This document shows, one piece after another, positions 18,509-27,500 of a stretch of 64,000 nt of DNA. The notes under the pieces were generated by a model. That model searched no databases and was not told the origin of the DNA. It saw only the letters and a program-made list of their open reading frames with translations. The stretch is from Ravibacter sp964562455 (lineage in GTDB: Bacteria > Bacteroidota > Bacteroidia > Cytophagales > Spirosomataceae): positions 14,487-78,486 of the forward strand of contig CAZLTN010000018.1 of NCBI GenBank assembly GCA_964562455.1, written 5' to 3'. Every line of letters starts with the position of its first letter. Position 1 is the stretch's first letter. A program made the position numbers and the translations under genes.

Positions 18509-21007
18509 ATGGCGTCTGGAGTTTCAAACTGCCGGCCGGTGAATTCGATAGCCGCAGGGGTCTGCATATTGATGGCTGTTTCCTGTTCTACACAGCATAA
18601 GGAGCCTTCAAAACAATTTCCTTCCTACAGCGGCATATATCCTCATCTGGCTATGTACAACGATGAAGATGAGTGCGGCACAGGAGCCGTCGTGCCATGG
18701 GCCGGAAAACTTTGGGTCATTACTTATGGTCCCCATCTGCCTTTCGGTTCTTCTGACAAGCTTTATGAAATCAACGAAAACCTGGAACAAACCATCAGAC
18801 CGGAAAGTATAGGCGGAACGCCGGCCAACCGGATGATTCATAAGGAAAGCAACCAATTGTTTATCGGGCCCTACGCGATCAGCAACAAGGGGTCTGTACG
18901 GTCGATCCCGTATCCGGAAATGCCCGGCAGGCATACGGGCAATGCGCGTCACCTGGGCAGTCCCGCCGATAAAATCTACTTCGGTACTATGGAAGAAGGA
19001 TTTTATGAGGTAGACGTACATAGCCTGGAGCCCACTTTGCTCTATGAAGACGGGAATGTCACGAAGCAAAAAGAAAAAAATACCGATGCTAATCAATCAA
19101 CCGCTCTTTTGCCGGGAGCCCACAGGAAAGGTTTATATTCAGGACAGGGAGTTCTGGTCTATTCAAATAACGGCGAACCCGGTCCTGAGGCTCTTGAAAG
19201 ATTTGATATTGAAGCCGGCTCTCTTTCCGAGTGGAACGGCAGTTCCTGGAAAACCGTACGTCGTAACCAGTTTGTAGAAATTACAGGTCCCGGCGGGATC
19301 TACGGCAACTCAAAGCCGGATACCGATCCGATCTGGGCTACAGGCTGGGACCGGAAATCTTTATTGCTGGGCGTTCGCTACAACGGAAGCTGGGAATTTT
19401 ACCGGCTTCCGAAGGCAAGCCACACCTATGACGGCGCTCATGGGTGGAATACCGAATGGCCCCGGATCAGAGATGTAGGCACCGAAGGGAAACCGGACTA
19501 CCTGATGACCATGCATGGTTTGTTCTGGAAATTCCCGGCCGGATTTAACCCCGGAGCTTCGGCCGGCATCAGGCCAAGATCGGCTTACCTGAAAGTAATA
19601 GGCGATTATACCAGGTGGAACGACCAGTTGGTATTCGGCTGTGACGATGCCGCCAGGAAGGAATTTCTGAATAAAAGAAAAGTTAAAGGCGGGATTGAAG
19701 GACCGGGACAATCGAATTCCAACCTGTGGTTCACCTCTCCCGAACAACCTGACCTGCTGGGCCCCGGTACTGCCGGAGGATCAGTATGGTTGTCCGAGAA
19801 TGTGACAGATGCCTACTCCGAACCGTTTCTTTTTGCCGGCTGGACTGCCCGTCAGGCGTGGCTTTCAAATGAGGGTAGCCTGGAAACCGAATTCCTTTTT
19901 GAGGTCGATCTGCTCGGCAATAATCAGTGGACGGAACTGCAGCGGTTAAAGCTCGGCGCCGGAAAAGACACCAGCGTCAGCTTTCCGCCTGATCAGAAAG
20001 GAGAATGGATACGTGTAAAGCCCGATCATCCGACCAAAGCGACCCTGCATTTCACATACACGGATAAAAGTCGCTACAGGCCGGCGAAAGTAAGCCTTTT
20101 TGAAGGCCTCGCCGGAACCGGAAGTGAAGGGTACCAGGGAGGCCTGTTGTACGGACTTGGGCAAAACCGGCGTTCGATGGGTATCCTTGCAGGGAATATC
20201 ACCAACGGAAGGTTTGAAGAAGCTGGATATTACGAACTGGACGCCTACATGAACCTCCGAAAAAAAGAGGATCCGGAAACTGCCGCCTTTATCCGTGAAA
20301 AATTTGCTGTTCCTGCCGATGTTATCAGGGTCGAATCTTCTTCCATACTGGTAACCGACGATAAGGGACGCAGATGGCGGCTTCCGCTTGCGAAGGAGGC
20401 AAATAACCGGCTGCAGGGGCATGATGTTTCAAGAATATGCAGGGAAGTAGCGACTGAGCGCGATTTGCTGAACCTGCATGGCACATTTTATGAGCTCCCT
20501 GCGGAAAATGCCGACGGATTCGCCAAAATACGCCCTATCGCCACCCACAATCTTGCCATTCACGACTATGCATCTTTCCGGGGGCTCCTGGTTATGACAG
20601 GCATTGACCCCGCGTCGGCAGGTAATCAGAGAATTATAAGGTCTGACGATGGAGCAGCATCCGTATGGGCCGGTGCGATAGACGATCTGTGGGAGCTGGG
20701 CAAACCGGTAGGAGAAGGAGGCCCATGGAAGGAAAGTATGGTAAAAGCCGGCAAAGCTTCCGATCCGTACCTGATCGGGTTTTATGATAAAAAGGGCCTG
20801 AAGCTCTTTCATAACAGCAAGCAGGCTGTTACTTTTAAAATCGAAGTTGACCCGGTAGGCCACGGCCGGTGGATGACCTATAAGAAAGTGGAAGTAAAAA
20901 GCGGCAGTACCTTCGATTTCAGCTTTCCGGAAGATTTTCAAGCCAGGTGGATACGTTTTGTACCGGATAAGGACTGCGTAGCTACAGCCTGGCTTAGCTA
21001 CCGGTAA
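18509..21007 (+). CDS. Large lipoprotein of unknown function with a duplicated C-terminal module
   Basis: The 832-residue product carries a lipobox (MAVSC, Cys26) after a hydrophobic stretch. I do not recognise a named family. Residues 40-400 have beta-propeller-like repeats (GKLWVITYGPHLPFG, NQLFIGPYAIS, DKIYFGTMEEGFYEV). A beta module appears twice: about 455-530 (FEVDLLGNNQWTELQRLKL...GEWIRVKPD) and about 757-832 (IEVDPVGHGRWMTYKKVEV...ARWIRFVPD). Both copies share the order EVD-G-W-KLEV-F-WIR-P-D, so this looks like an ancient internal duplication, perhaps carbohydrate-binding-like. It starts 3 bp after the M14 gene and ends locus 1 at a bidirectional terminator. A surface enzyme or binding protein acting with SusCD is likely; the reaction is unknown. 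Confidence 0.75.
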   Translation: MASGVSNCRPVNSIAAGVCILMAVSCSTQHKEPSKQFPSYSGIYPHLAMYNDEDECGTGAVVPWAGKLWVITYGPHLPFGSSDKLYEINENLEQTIRPESIGGTPANRMIHKESNQLFIGPYAISNKGSVRSIPYPEMPGRHTGNARHLGSPADKIYFGTMEEGFYEVDVHSLEPTLLYEDGNVTKQKEKNTDANQSTALLPGAHRKGLYSGQGVLVYSNNGEPGPEALERFDIEAGSLSEWNGSSWKTVRRNQFVEITGPGGIYGNSKPDTDPIWATGWDRKSLLLGVRYNGSWEFYRLPKASHTYDGAHGWNTEWPRIRDVGTEGKPDYLMTMHGLFWKFPAGFNPGASAGIRPRSAYLKVIGDYTRWNDQLVFGCDDAARKEFLNKRKVKGGIEGPGQSNSNLWFTSPEQPDLLGPGTAGGSVWLSENVTDAYSEPFLFAGWTARQAWLSNEGSLETEFLFEVDLLGNNQWTELQRLKLGAGKDTSVSFPPDQKGEWIRVKPDHPTKATLHFTYTDKSRYRPAKVSLFEGLAGTGSEGYQGGLLYGLGQNRRSMGILAGNITNGRFEEAGYYELDAYMNLRKKEDPETAAFIREKFAVPADVIRVESSSILVTDDKGRRWRLPLAKEANNRLQGHDVSRICREVATERDLLNLHGTFYELPAENADGFAKIRPIATHNLAIHDYASFRGLLVMTGIDPASAGNQRIIRSDDGAASVWAGAIDDLWELGKPVGEGGPWKESMVKAGKASDPYLIGFYDKKGLKLFHNSKQAVTFKIEVDPVGHGRWMTYKKVEVKSGSTFDFSFPEDFQARWIRFVPDKDCVATAWLSYR

Positions 21008-21016
21008 TCGATCGGG

Positions 21017-21073
21017 ATATCCGGGAATGAGCCGGGGTACATACTCCAGCTCACTCCCGGGTATTTCTTTTTA
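21017..21073. terminator. Bidirectional terminator between convergent genes
   Basis: A 16-bp stem pairs 21017-21032 (ATATCCGGGAATGAGC) with 21049-21064 (GCTCACTCCCGGGTAT), with one G-U pair and one A-C mismatch. TTCTTTTTA follows on the plus side. It sits between the end of locus 1 and the end of the minus-strand cytochrome gene. Confidence 0.8.
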
Positions 21074-24000
21074 CTTTGCCTCCAGAGGATGCTCCTTCAA
21101 TAACGCTGACGGATCATAAAAGCCGTCGAAAGATTTGGTTTTTTCTCTCACCTGCTTTACCTGCTCCGGTTTGACCGGGGAAGCCGTATTCCCGAAAGAA
21201 TTCCGGACATAAGTAAGTACTGCGGCAACTTCCCTGTCGTTCAGCATTCCCCTGTAGGGAGTCATAGGTACCTGGCCCGGGTAATCTTTATCAAGCACTT
21301 TAATGGGACCGAGCAACCCGTTCAGCACGATTTTGATCAGCCTGGTTTCATTGCCCTTTACCCATCTGGTTCCGGCCAGCGGAGGGAATCCCGAGGCGGC
21401 CAGTCCCCTGCCGTCCTCCTGGTGGCAGGTGACACAAAATCCTTCTCTTCCGTAAATCTCCTTCCCTTCATTATATAAGGTCAGGTCACTTCCTTTAAGA
21501 TTGGTCTTTACATAGTCGTCCTGCTTCTTCTGTTTTACCGATTGCCCGTTAATATGGGCCACGGCAGTTTCGTAGGCATATTTCATCCATTCGTCGAGCG
21601 GATGTTTACCGGCCTCGGTCAATACCGCCATTCCTTTTGCTTTTGGCAGCCACGACGCGGCAACTATGGCTTCCAGGCGTACGCGCCCGTTTTCATCCGT
21701 CGCCGCCCTGGTAAGAAGCTGCTGATGGTCCGCTACCTGGTGCGTATTGTACCTTACGGCCATTACGGCGGCGGCCCTCACCTTATAATCCTTTGCGTTC
21801 AGAAGGGTTTTAAGCAATTTTTGATCGATTTTATTCAGCCCCCAGCTCACCCACAGCGCTTCCAGCATATGGTGTTCGTACCTGGGATCGCTCTTATCCA
21901 GTCCGCCGACCCATGCAGTCAGTTTCGGCAATACCTCTGCAGCGTTGCGGCCCCGCAGCTCACGTTTAGTCCTGTACCTCGAACGATATTCGGGGAGCTT
22001 CAGGTTTTCCAGCAATACTTCGACGCTTGCTCCGTCGATCCTTGCCGGCTGGACAAGCGGCCGTGACGGATAAGTGATCCTGTATATCCTGCCGTGAATA
22101 TGATCGCGGAGAGGATCGCGTGCGTTATGCTGCATATGACCGATCAGGATGTTGTGCCAATCGATCAGGTAGAGTGAGCCATCGGGAGCGAATTCCATAT
22201 CGACCGGCCTGAAGTTACGGTCGGAGCTCACTACTAGATCCTGGCGGTGCCTGCTTTTGAAGCCGGTACCGTCGTCCTCGATAATATGTTGCTTGGTGCC
22301 GAGGAAACCGATGGTATTATTGATCAGCATATCGCCCTGGACCTCATCCGGGAAATGGCGGCTTGAAACAAACTCCAGCCCGGAGGTTGGGCGGACCCTG
22401 TGCGCGTCTTCTATCAGGTTGACCGATTTGTGAGTGGCTTCGCCGTACCTGGGCAACACCGTACCGGGCAGCATCCACCTTACGTCAGGCCCCGAAGTCT
22501 CCGCAAAGAACGGCTGCCCCCAGTTATCGAAGGCTATGCCCCATGGATTGGGGATCGACAATTGGGCTGTACGTTCCAGGTGACGGCGTTTCGGATTATA
22601 CCGGTAGAATCCGCCGTTGGTAGCCCTTACTGTACCATACGAAGTCTCGACGTTGGTATGCAAAAATACTCCCTCACCCATGTATATAGAGCCCGAGGGG
22701 TCCGCACAGAATGCATGGATGTTGTGATGCGTATCATGGTCGTCAAAGCCGCTCAGCAATATTTCCTTTTTGTCCGCCTTACCGTCGCCATTGGTATCGG
22801 TGAGCCTGATAAAGTTCGTCCCCTGGGAAACATACACGCCTTCCGCCTCTATCTCAAAACCCACAGGTAAATGCAGCCCGTCGGCAAAGACCGTTTGTTT
22901 GTCGGCTTTACCATCGTTGTCGGTATCTTCAAAAATCAGGATCTTGTCATTGGGTTTCGGGTTGCCCGGACGATAGTGCGGGTAGGTCGGCATCACTGCT
23001 ACCCAGAGCCTCCCTTTATTGTCGAATGACATCTGCATGGGCTTGGCCAGGTCAGGAAATTCCTTCTCCGACGCAAAAAGCTCTATTTTATAACCTGCCG
23101 GTACTTTCAACTCGGCCAGCGCCTCTTCTCCTGTCAGGTAGGTCAGGCTCCCGTTCTTCTCAGGGTTATAATTGGTTTTGACCTCGGGAAGTGTAAGCGT
23201 ACCCTTGTCAAGCTCTTCAAGGTTAAGTTTCTCCCCTTTACATGCTGCCCATATCGCATGGTCCCTGATTTCGGTCAACTGGCGGGTCTTTTCGATTTCG
23301 GCAGGATAGTTGTCCGGGCCGAAGGGATTGTACCTGCGTCCGTACACATGAACGCCGTTAGGTATCTTGTAATCGTGATGCCACATCCAGTTTTTTTCCA
23401 TCACCGCATCGTAAACCAGTTGCCGGTTGGCTTCATTTTTGGAGCCGGCAGTCCCGAAAAGCTGATCTGCCAGGAAAAGAGAGAGTTTCCGGTAACCTGC
23501 ATCGTTCAGTTGGCTACCATCTATCGTCAGGTCCTCTTCAGATGCCTCGTACCACTTTTTTGAAGGATTGAAGGCATCTACAAAAAGCACCTTATTCCGG
23601 GCCGCTACTTCTTTCATCGCTGCCACATACAATGCAATATTTGCGTTTTCCTTCTTCCCGTCGGGAACGTCCATTTTAGAAGACAGGTCTTCAAAGGCAA
23701 CAGGAGTGACAAGGGCCAGTTGGGGCGCAGCCTTGCCGTTATAGGGCTGAGATAAAGTATGTTTTATGAAGGCGTCCAATTCTCCTTTAAAAGCCGGCAG
23801 CCCTGCCTGTCCGTGAAATGACTCGCTGAACCCGAAAAAAGCTACCACTACATCCGTTTTTAGCCGGGTCAGCCACTCGTCGGGAGTTTCCATATGCCCT
23901 TCGCTATGCGAATTGGTGGCATACTCCGTCTGGAATTTTTCGGCCCCCGGAAAAGCCCATGGGTTGTTCCGGTTGGGCGTCGGCCGGAAACCGGGCGTAT

Positions 24001-24250
24001 CTCCGCCATCGCACATATTCCTCAGAACCAGGCCGGCCGAAGGGTTGCGAAGCTGAAGCTCGGTTTCGAAATGGTCGTAGTTGATCATTCTCGATCCGAG
24101 GTTTCCACCGATGAGCGTAATACGGCTTCCCTGCTCCAGCTTTAGATTGCCGGAAGGAGCAAAATGCATAAAAGCCGTGAATGTGGCTACCCCAAAGAGA
24201 GCCAATAGGCATAGGATTCCTCCCTTCCTCTGCTTTGTTACGGTATTCAT
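21071..24250 (-). CDS. PVC-type heme-binding CxxCH dehydrogenase with N-terminal SGNH-like domain
   Basis: The product (1059 aa) starts with a signal anchor (ILCLLALFGVATFTAFMHF). Residues 38-270 resemble an SGNH/GDSL hydrolase fold (ITLIGGNLGSRM, VVAFFGFSESF, LTIDGSQLNDAGY), but the GDS serine is replaced by GGN and the DxxH pair is not conserved, so hydrolase activity is doubtful. Residues about 385-740 form a sorbosone-dehydrogenase-like beta-propeller of the membrane-bound dehydrogenase family (GRLWVAVMPTYPHY, GDGKADKKEILLSGF, WGQPFFAETSGPDVRW). A HEAT-like helical region (about 770-900) follows. The C-terminal mono-heme cytochrome c has CVTCH at 939-943 and a likely Met ligand in VPMTPYRGML. 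It is expected to oxidise a sugar-like substrate in the periplasm. It is monocistronic here, with a candidate promoter element at 24353-24360. Confidence 0.88.
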   Translation of the reverse strand: MNTVTKQRKGGILCLLALFGVATFTAFMHFAPSGNLKLEQGSRITLIGGNLGSRMINYDHFETELQLRNPSAGLVLRNMCDGGDTPGFRPTPNRNNPWAFPGAEKFQTEYATNSHSEGHMETPDEWLTRLKTDVVVAFFGFSESFHGQAGLPAFKGELDAFIKHTLSQPYNGKAAPQLALVTPVAFEDLSSKMDVPDGKKENANIALYVAAMKEVAARNKVLFVDAFNPSKKWYEASEEDLTIDGSQLNDAGYRKLSLFLADQLFGTAGSKNEANRQLVYDAVMEKNWMWHHDYKIPNGVHVYGRRYNPFGPDNYPAEIEKTRQLTEIRDHAIWAACKGEKLNLEELDKGTLTLPEVKTNYNPEKNGSLTYLTGEEALAELKVPAGYKIELFASEKEFPDLAKPMQMSFDNKGRLWVAVMPTYPHYRPGNPKPNDKILIFEDTDNDGKADKQTVFADGLHLPVGFEIEAEGVYVSQGTNFIRLTDTNGDGKADKKEILLSGFDDHDTHHNIHAFCADPSGSIYMGEGVFLHTNVETSYGTVRATNGGFYRYNPKRRHLERTAQLSIPNPWGIAFDNWGQPFFAETSGPDVRWMLPGTVLPRYGEATHKSVNLIEDAHRVRPTSGLEFVSSRHFPDEVQGDMLINNTIGFLGTKQHIIEDDGTGFKSRHRQDLVVSSDRNFRPVDMEFAPDGSLYLIDWHNILIGHMQHNARDPLRDHIHGRIYRITYPSRPLVQPARIDGASVEVLLENLKLPEYRSRYRTKRELRGRNAAEVLPKLTAWVGGLDKSDPRYEHHMLEALWVSWGLNKIDQKLLKTLLNAKDYKVRAAAVMAVRYNTHQVADHQQLLTRAATDENGRVRLEAIVAASWLPKAKGMAVLTEAGKHPLDEWMKYAYETAVAHINGQSVKQKKQDDYVKTNLKGSDLTLYNEGKEIYGREGFCVTCHQEDGRGLAASGFPPLAGTRWVKGNETRLIKIVLNGLLGPIKVLDKDYPGQVPMTPYRGMLNDREVAAVLTYVRNSFGNTASPVKPEQVKQVREKTKSFDGFYDPSALLKEHPLEAK

Positions 24251-24352
24251 ACGTGATGAGATAACGGGAAAGTTTAAATTGGTTAAATGAAGAAATTAAA
24301 GATAAAAGGGAAGCTGTCCGCTAAGTTATACTTGAATTAATTGAGCGTCGAA

Positions 24353-24360
24353 CAAAAATA
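24353..24360 (-). promoter_or_regulatory. Candidate -7 element for the PVC cytochrome gene
   Basis: Read on the minus strand this is TATTTTTG, an exact match to the Bacteroidota -7 consensus TAnnTTTG, about 100 bp upstream of the start at 24250. The -33 region is only T-rich, with no TTTG at 19-20 bp, so this is a partial match. Confidence 0.35.
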
Positions 24361-24614
24361 CCTGGCTGAAAGCAAAAAAACATCCGAATATTCACAAATA
24401 ATCACAATAATACTATCCTGCTCTTTCACGAAAAGTTTCGTTTATCAGTGTTGGCAGGCGGGTATTACCGGCAAAAATCAAAAGTAGCGTCTGCTCGTAA
24501 AAGTTACCGTCTGTTAGCCCCGGCTAAGACTCATGTAGCCCTGAAAATCTCCAAACCGCATTCTATACCGGTATTCACAATTCTCTTCCCTTCCGGGACA
24601 TTAGGAAAAATGTA

Positions 24615-24645
24615 TTTGAGATATACGAAAGAAGTCTTAGTATTG
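24615..24645 (+). promoter_or_regulatory. Candidate Bacteroidota promoter for the Wzi-family gene
   Basis: TTTG at 24615-24618 is followed after 19 bp by TAGTATTG at 24638-24645, one mismatch from TAnnTTTG. It would start transcription about 60 bp before the ATG at 24713. Confidence 0.55.
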
Positions 24646-24712
24646 CACTAATAAATATATAAACACCAGTCAGGTAAATGAAGGGTACACCACCTAACCG
24701 CCACCCATTTAA

Positions 24713-26212
24713 ATGAATAATAGACTTTGCCTGTTTCTTCTCCTCGGCAGCATTTTTCCCATACTATCAAAAGCACAGGGCAGTACGACAGCAACAACCA
24801 GGAATGACTCTGCATATATAGAAATTGTAGGCTTTGGCGCATACGACCAGGAACGCCTGCCTTTCTGGATTCATACAAATCAATGGGGGACAGTCCCCAA
24901 AGAAGGAAACGGCGGGGGATTCAGGCTGGGCTGGGCCGGCACTTACAACTTCAATAACGAGAAAAAGAAAGGCCTCCGCTTTACGGGCGGAATAGAAGCT
25001 GTCGAAAATATCACGAAAGAAGCCCAGTTCCTGCTCCCGCAGGCCTACGCAGGCTTTCGCCTGGGAGCTTTTGAGATATTCGCCGGTCGTAAGAAGCAGG
25101 TCGTAGGTCTTGCCGACAGCACGCTGGGCACCGGCCAGTATGCCGTATCCCCGAATGCAATGCCTAATTTCCGGATCCAGTTCGGGGTATTCGAATATAC
25201 CAATATACCTTTTACAAAGGGGTGGCTCCAGTTTTTGGGATTTTATTCCGACGGGGTTCTGGACCGCAACCGCCCGATCGTTACCGACCTCAAATTACAT
25301 CAGAAACAGCTCTATTTCCGGTTCGGCAGTCCTCAGGGCCGTGTGAAGCTCTACGGAGGATTTAACCACAATGCGCAGTGGGGAGGAAAAAGCCCCTACT
25401 ATTACGACGAAGACAATCCCACCGATAAACAGATGCCTGCATCGTTCCAGAGTTACCTTGAAACAATTTTCGGCGTCAGGGGTCCGAAAAGCAGCAAGGC
25501 TCATCACGATTCTACCAACAGGATCGGGAACCATCTCGGCTCCATAGACATCGGAATGGAAATCAAAACTTATGGAGCGAATTTCCTTCTATACAGGCAG
25601 AGTGTCTATGAAGACGGCTCCCTTATCAGGCTGACCAACATTGCAGACGGGCTGAACGGTATCAGGATCAGGAGAAACAACATTTACGGAAGCGCGATTG
25701 AGATTCACGAAGCTGTACTGGAATTCCTCTACACCAAAAGCCAGGGAGGACCGGACTTCGACATGAACGACCCAAAAAAACTGGGGCGTGACAATTATTT
25801 CAACAACTACCAGGTCAGGGACGGCTGGTCATACATGATGCGCACCGTAGGCACGCCATTTATTACCCCCGGAGTCGACACCCAGCAGCTTGGCCAAGGC
25901 TACCTGTACGGAGATTCATTCACTAATAATAACCGCGTATGGGCCTTTCACCTGGGCATGAAGGGAGGAATTGCCAATAAGCTTATCTGGACTACGAAAC
26001 TATCTTATTCGCGTAATTTCGGTGTTTATGACCTTGAGAATTCCTGGCCTGAAAAAGGGCTGGGACAATTTTCGGGCCTTTTGTCACTGTCGAGAAGAAC
26101 AAACTGGCTGGGTGGGTTGACCATCGGCGCCAACCTGGCCATGGACTACGGCGATCTTTACCCTGTCACCTATGGAGGTATGCTCAGCCTGAAAAAACAT
26201 ATCTATTTCTGA
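24713..26212 (+). CDS. Capsule assembly Wzi family outer-membrane protein
   Basis: The product (499 aa) has a signal peptide (LCLFLLLGSIFPILSKAQ). The family opening is present at about residues 40-60 (GFGAYDQERLPFWIHTNQWG), followed by alternating amphipathic strands typical of an 18-strand barrel (GFRLGAFEIFAGRKKQVVG, GWLQFLGFYSDGVLD, QLYFRFGSPQGRVKLYGGF) and an aromatic C-terminus (LSLKKHIYF). Wzi proteins bind exopolysaccharide at the outer membrane and help anchor capsule. In Bacteroidota many members lie away from capsule loci, as here, so the ligand may be any surface glycan. It is transcribed alone, converging on the HIT gene 31 bp downstream. Confidence 0.85.
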   Translation: MNNRLCLFLLLGSIFPILSKAQGSTTATTRNDSAYIEIVGFGAYDQERLPFWIHTNQWGTVPKEGNGGGFRLGWAGTYNFNNEKKKGLRFTGGIEAVENITKEAQFLLPQAYAGFRLGAFEIFAGRKKQVVGLADSTLGTGQYAVSPNAMPNFRIQFGVFEYTNIPFTKGWLQFLGFYSDGVLDRNRPIVTDLKLHQKQLYFRFGSPQGRVKLYGGFNHNAQWGGKSPYYYDEDNPTDKQMPASFQSYLETIFGVRGPKSSKAHHDSTNRIGNHLGSIDIGMEIKTYGANFLLYRQSVYEDGSLIRLTNIADGLNGIRIRRNNIYGSAIEIHEAVLEFLYTKSQGGPDFDMNDPKKLGRDNYFNNYQVRDGWSYMMRTVGTPFITPGVDTQQLGQGYLYGDSFTNNNRVWAFHLGMKGGIANKLIWTTKLSYSRNFGVYDLENSWPEKGLGQFSGLLSLSRRTNWLGGLTIGANLAMDYGDLYPVTYGGMLSLKKHIYF

Positions 26213-26243
26213 GCCGGCGCCCCGTCACGCAGGATGCCGGTCT

Positions 26244-26636
26244 CTACCCTATATTTTCGCGTATACTTTCCGCTATCCGGGCCATTTCTTCGCCGGATAG
26301 CTTCAGTTTATTGCTGAAATTCATATCCGACATACTGTTCAGCGGGATCAGGTGTACGTGCGCGTGAGGAACTTCAAGGCCGACAACCGCTAACCCGATC
26401 CGCTTGCAGGGAACTGCCTTTTCTATTGCGCCTGCGACCTGCTTCGAAAAAGCCATTAACCCTGCATACACATCGTCGTCAAGATCAAAAATATAATCGA
26501 TTTCTGCCTTCGGAATCACCAGAGTATGTCCTTTGGCTGTAGGAAATGCGTCAAGAAAAGCTATATACCTGTCGTTCTCTGCTATGATATGGGCAGGGAT
26601 TTCCCTGGCGATTATCCTGGAAAAGATGGAAGCCAT
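26244..26636 (-). CDS. HIT family nucleotide-binding protein
   Basis: The 130-residue product is a complete histidine-triad hydrolase. The catalytic motif HAHVHLIPL is at residues 91-99, and the N-terminal half has the family's SIFSRII...IPAHIIAENDRYIAFLD and GHTLVIPK. HIT proteins cleave nucleoside phosphoramidates and similar adenylated compounds in the cytoplasm; the physiological substrate is usually unknown. No signal peptide is present. It is divergent from the DUF1080 gene; the 153-bp gap between them holds a short dyad, GACCT-A-AGGTC (26739-26749), of unknown role. Confidence 0.93.
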   Translation of the reverse strand: MASIFSRIIAREIPAHIIAENDRYIAFLDAFPTAKGHTLVIPKAEIDYIFDLDDDVYAGLMAFSKQVAGAIEKAVPCKRIGLAVVGLEVPHAHVHLIPLNSMSDMNFSNKLKLSGEEMARIAESIRENIG

Positions 26637-26789
26637 ACTTTGTTTATTTTTATTTTTTTTCGTTAAACCACAAATTTTATAAAGTTTTTCTGCTCAAAAT
26701 TAAAGAAAGCACTAATATTACGGCAACATTATTAGTCTGACCTAAGGTCTAGGTAGCAATAATCAACAATTTAATACTCTTTTATTCTG

Positions 26790-27479
26790 ATGAAAAAAAT
26801 TGCCATGTTTACTCTTGCCGGCGCGTTGCTGCTGGGCGTTACACAGGTTGAAGCTCAGAAGACCGGCAAATGGGTCAAGCTTTTCAATGGTAAAAACTTC
26901 GACGGCTGGCGCACCTATAATGGCAGCACGATTTCCGATATCTGGAAAGTAGAGGACGGCGCTATGGTAATGACCGCAAAGGGCGGTGGAAACCTCGTTA
27001 CGGAAGGCCAGTACGGCGATTTTGAACTGGAACTGGAATGGAAAATCAGCGAAGGGGGCAATAGCGGTATTATGTATCATGTCCATGAGGACAAAAAATT
27101 CGGGCAGCCTTACCAGACAGGGCCGGAAATACAGGTGCTCGATGATGAAAAACACCCCGATTCTTTCAAAGGAGCCGCGGGCAATCACAAGGCAGGTTCC
27201 CTTTACGACATGCTCCCTCCTACCGATCTGAAGGCCGTCAAACCGGCCGGGCAATGGAACAAGGCAAAAATTGTTATCAAAAACGGTCGCGGTGAAAGCT
27301 GGCTGAACGGAAAAAAAGTAGTGGATTTCCCGACAAAAGGCCCCGAATGGGATAAAATGGTCGAAAACAGCAAGTTTAAAGGCTGGGAAGGATTCGGAAA
27401 GTATGACAAAGGGCATATCGCGATCCAGGACCACGGCGACAAGGTTTGGTACAGGAACATCCGGATCAGGGAGCTATAA
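26790..27479 (+). CDS. DUF1080 / 3-keto-disaccharide hydrolase domain protein
   Basis: The 229-residue product has a signal peptide (IAMFTLAGALLLGVTQVEAQ) and then a single DUF1080 domain (Pfam 3keto-disac_hyd, concanavalin-like fold). Family hallmarks are W-x-x-LFNGKNFDGW at about 30, DFELELEWKISEGGNSGI at about 81-98, and the C-terminal HGDKVWYRNIRIREL. Characterised relatives hydrolyse 3-keto-glycosides in the periplasm. The next gene, 21 bp downstream on the same strand, encodes a hydroxypyruvate-isomerase-like TIM barrel, so the two probably form a two-gene operon acting on an oxidised sugar. The oxidising enzyme is not adjacent; the PVC-type dehydrogenase 2.5 kb upstream is one conceivable source, which is speculation. 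Confidence 0.88.
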   Translation: MKKIAMFTLAGALLLGVTQVEAQKTGKWVKLFNGKNFDGWRTYNGSTISDIWKVEDGAMVMTAKGGGNLVTEGQYGDFELELEWKISEGGNSGIMYHVHEDKKFGQPYQTGPEIQVLDDEKHPDSFKGAAGNHKAGSLYDMLPPTDLKAVKPAGQWNKAKIVIKNGRGESWLNGKKVVDFPTKGPEWDKMVENSKFKGWEGFGKYDKGHIAIQDHGDKVWYRNIRIREL

Positions 27480-27500
27480 CAGACTCAAGACTGCAAATCC

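Larger units (their letters stand above)
24251..24712. other. Divergent intergenic region, no gene seen
   Basis: This 462-bp region separates the divergent cytochrome and Wzi genes. It holds a candidate promoter element for each (24353-24360 minus; 24615-24645 plus) and two small dyads: ACGAAA-AG-TTTCGT (24428-24441) and TTAGCC-CC-GGCTAA (24514-24527). Short open frames inside it have no family features and I do not call them genes. Confidence 0.55.

Noticed and set aside
24448..24651. 67-aa plus-strand open frame before the Wzi gene
   Set aside because: No motif or signal; it overlaps the best promoter candidate for the Wzi gene and carries dyads typical of intergenic DNA.
26213..26240. Terminator between Wzi and HIT genes
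   Set aside because: Only a 5-bp CCGGC/GCCGG stem with a 17-base loop and no T-run.
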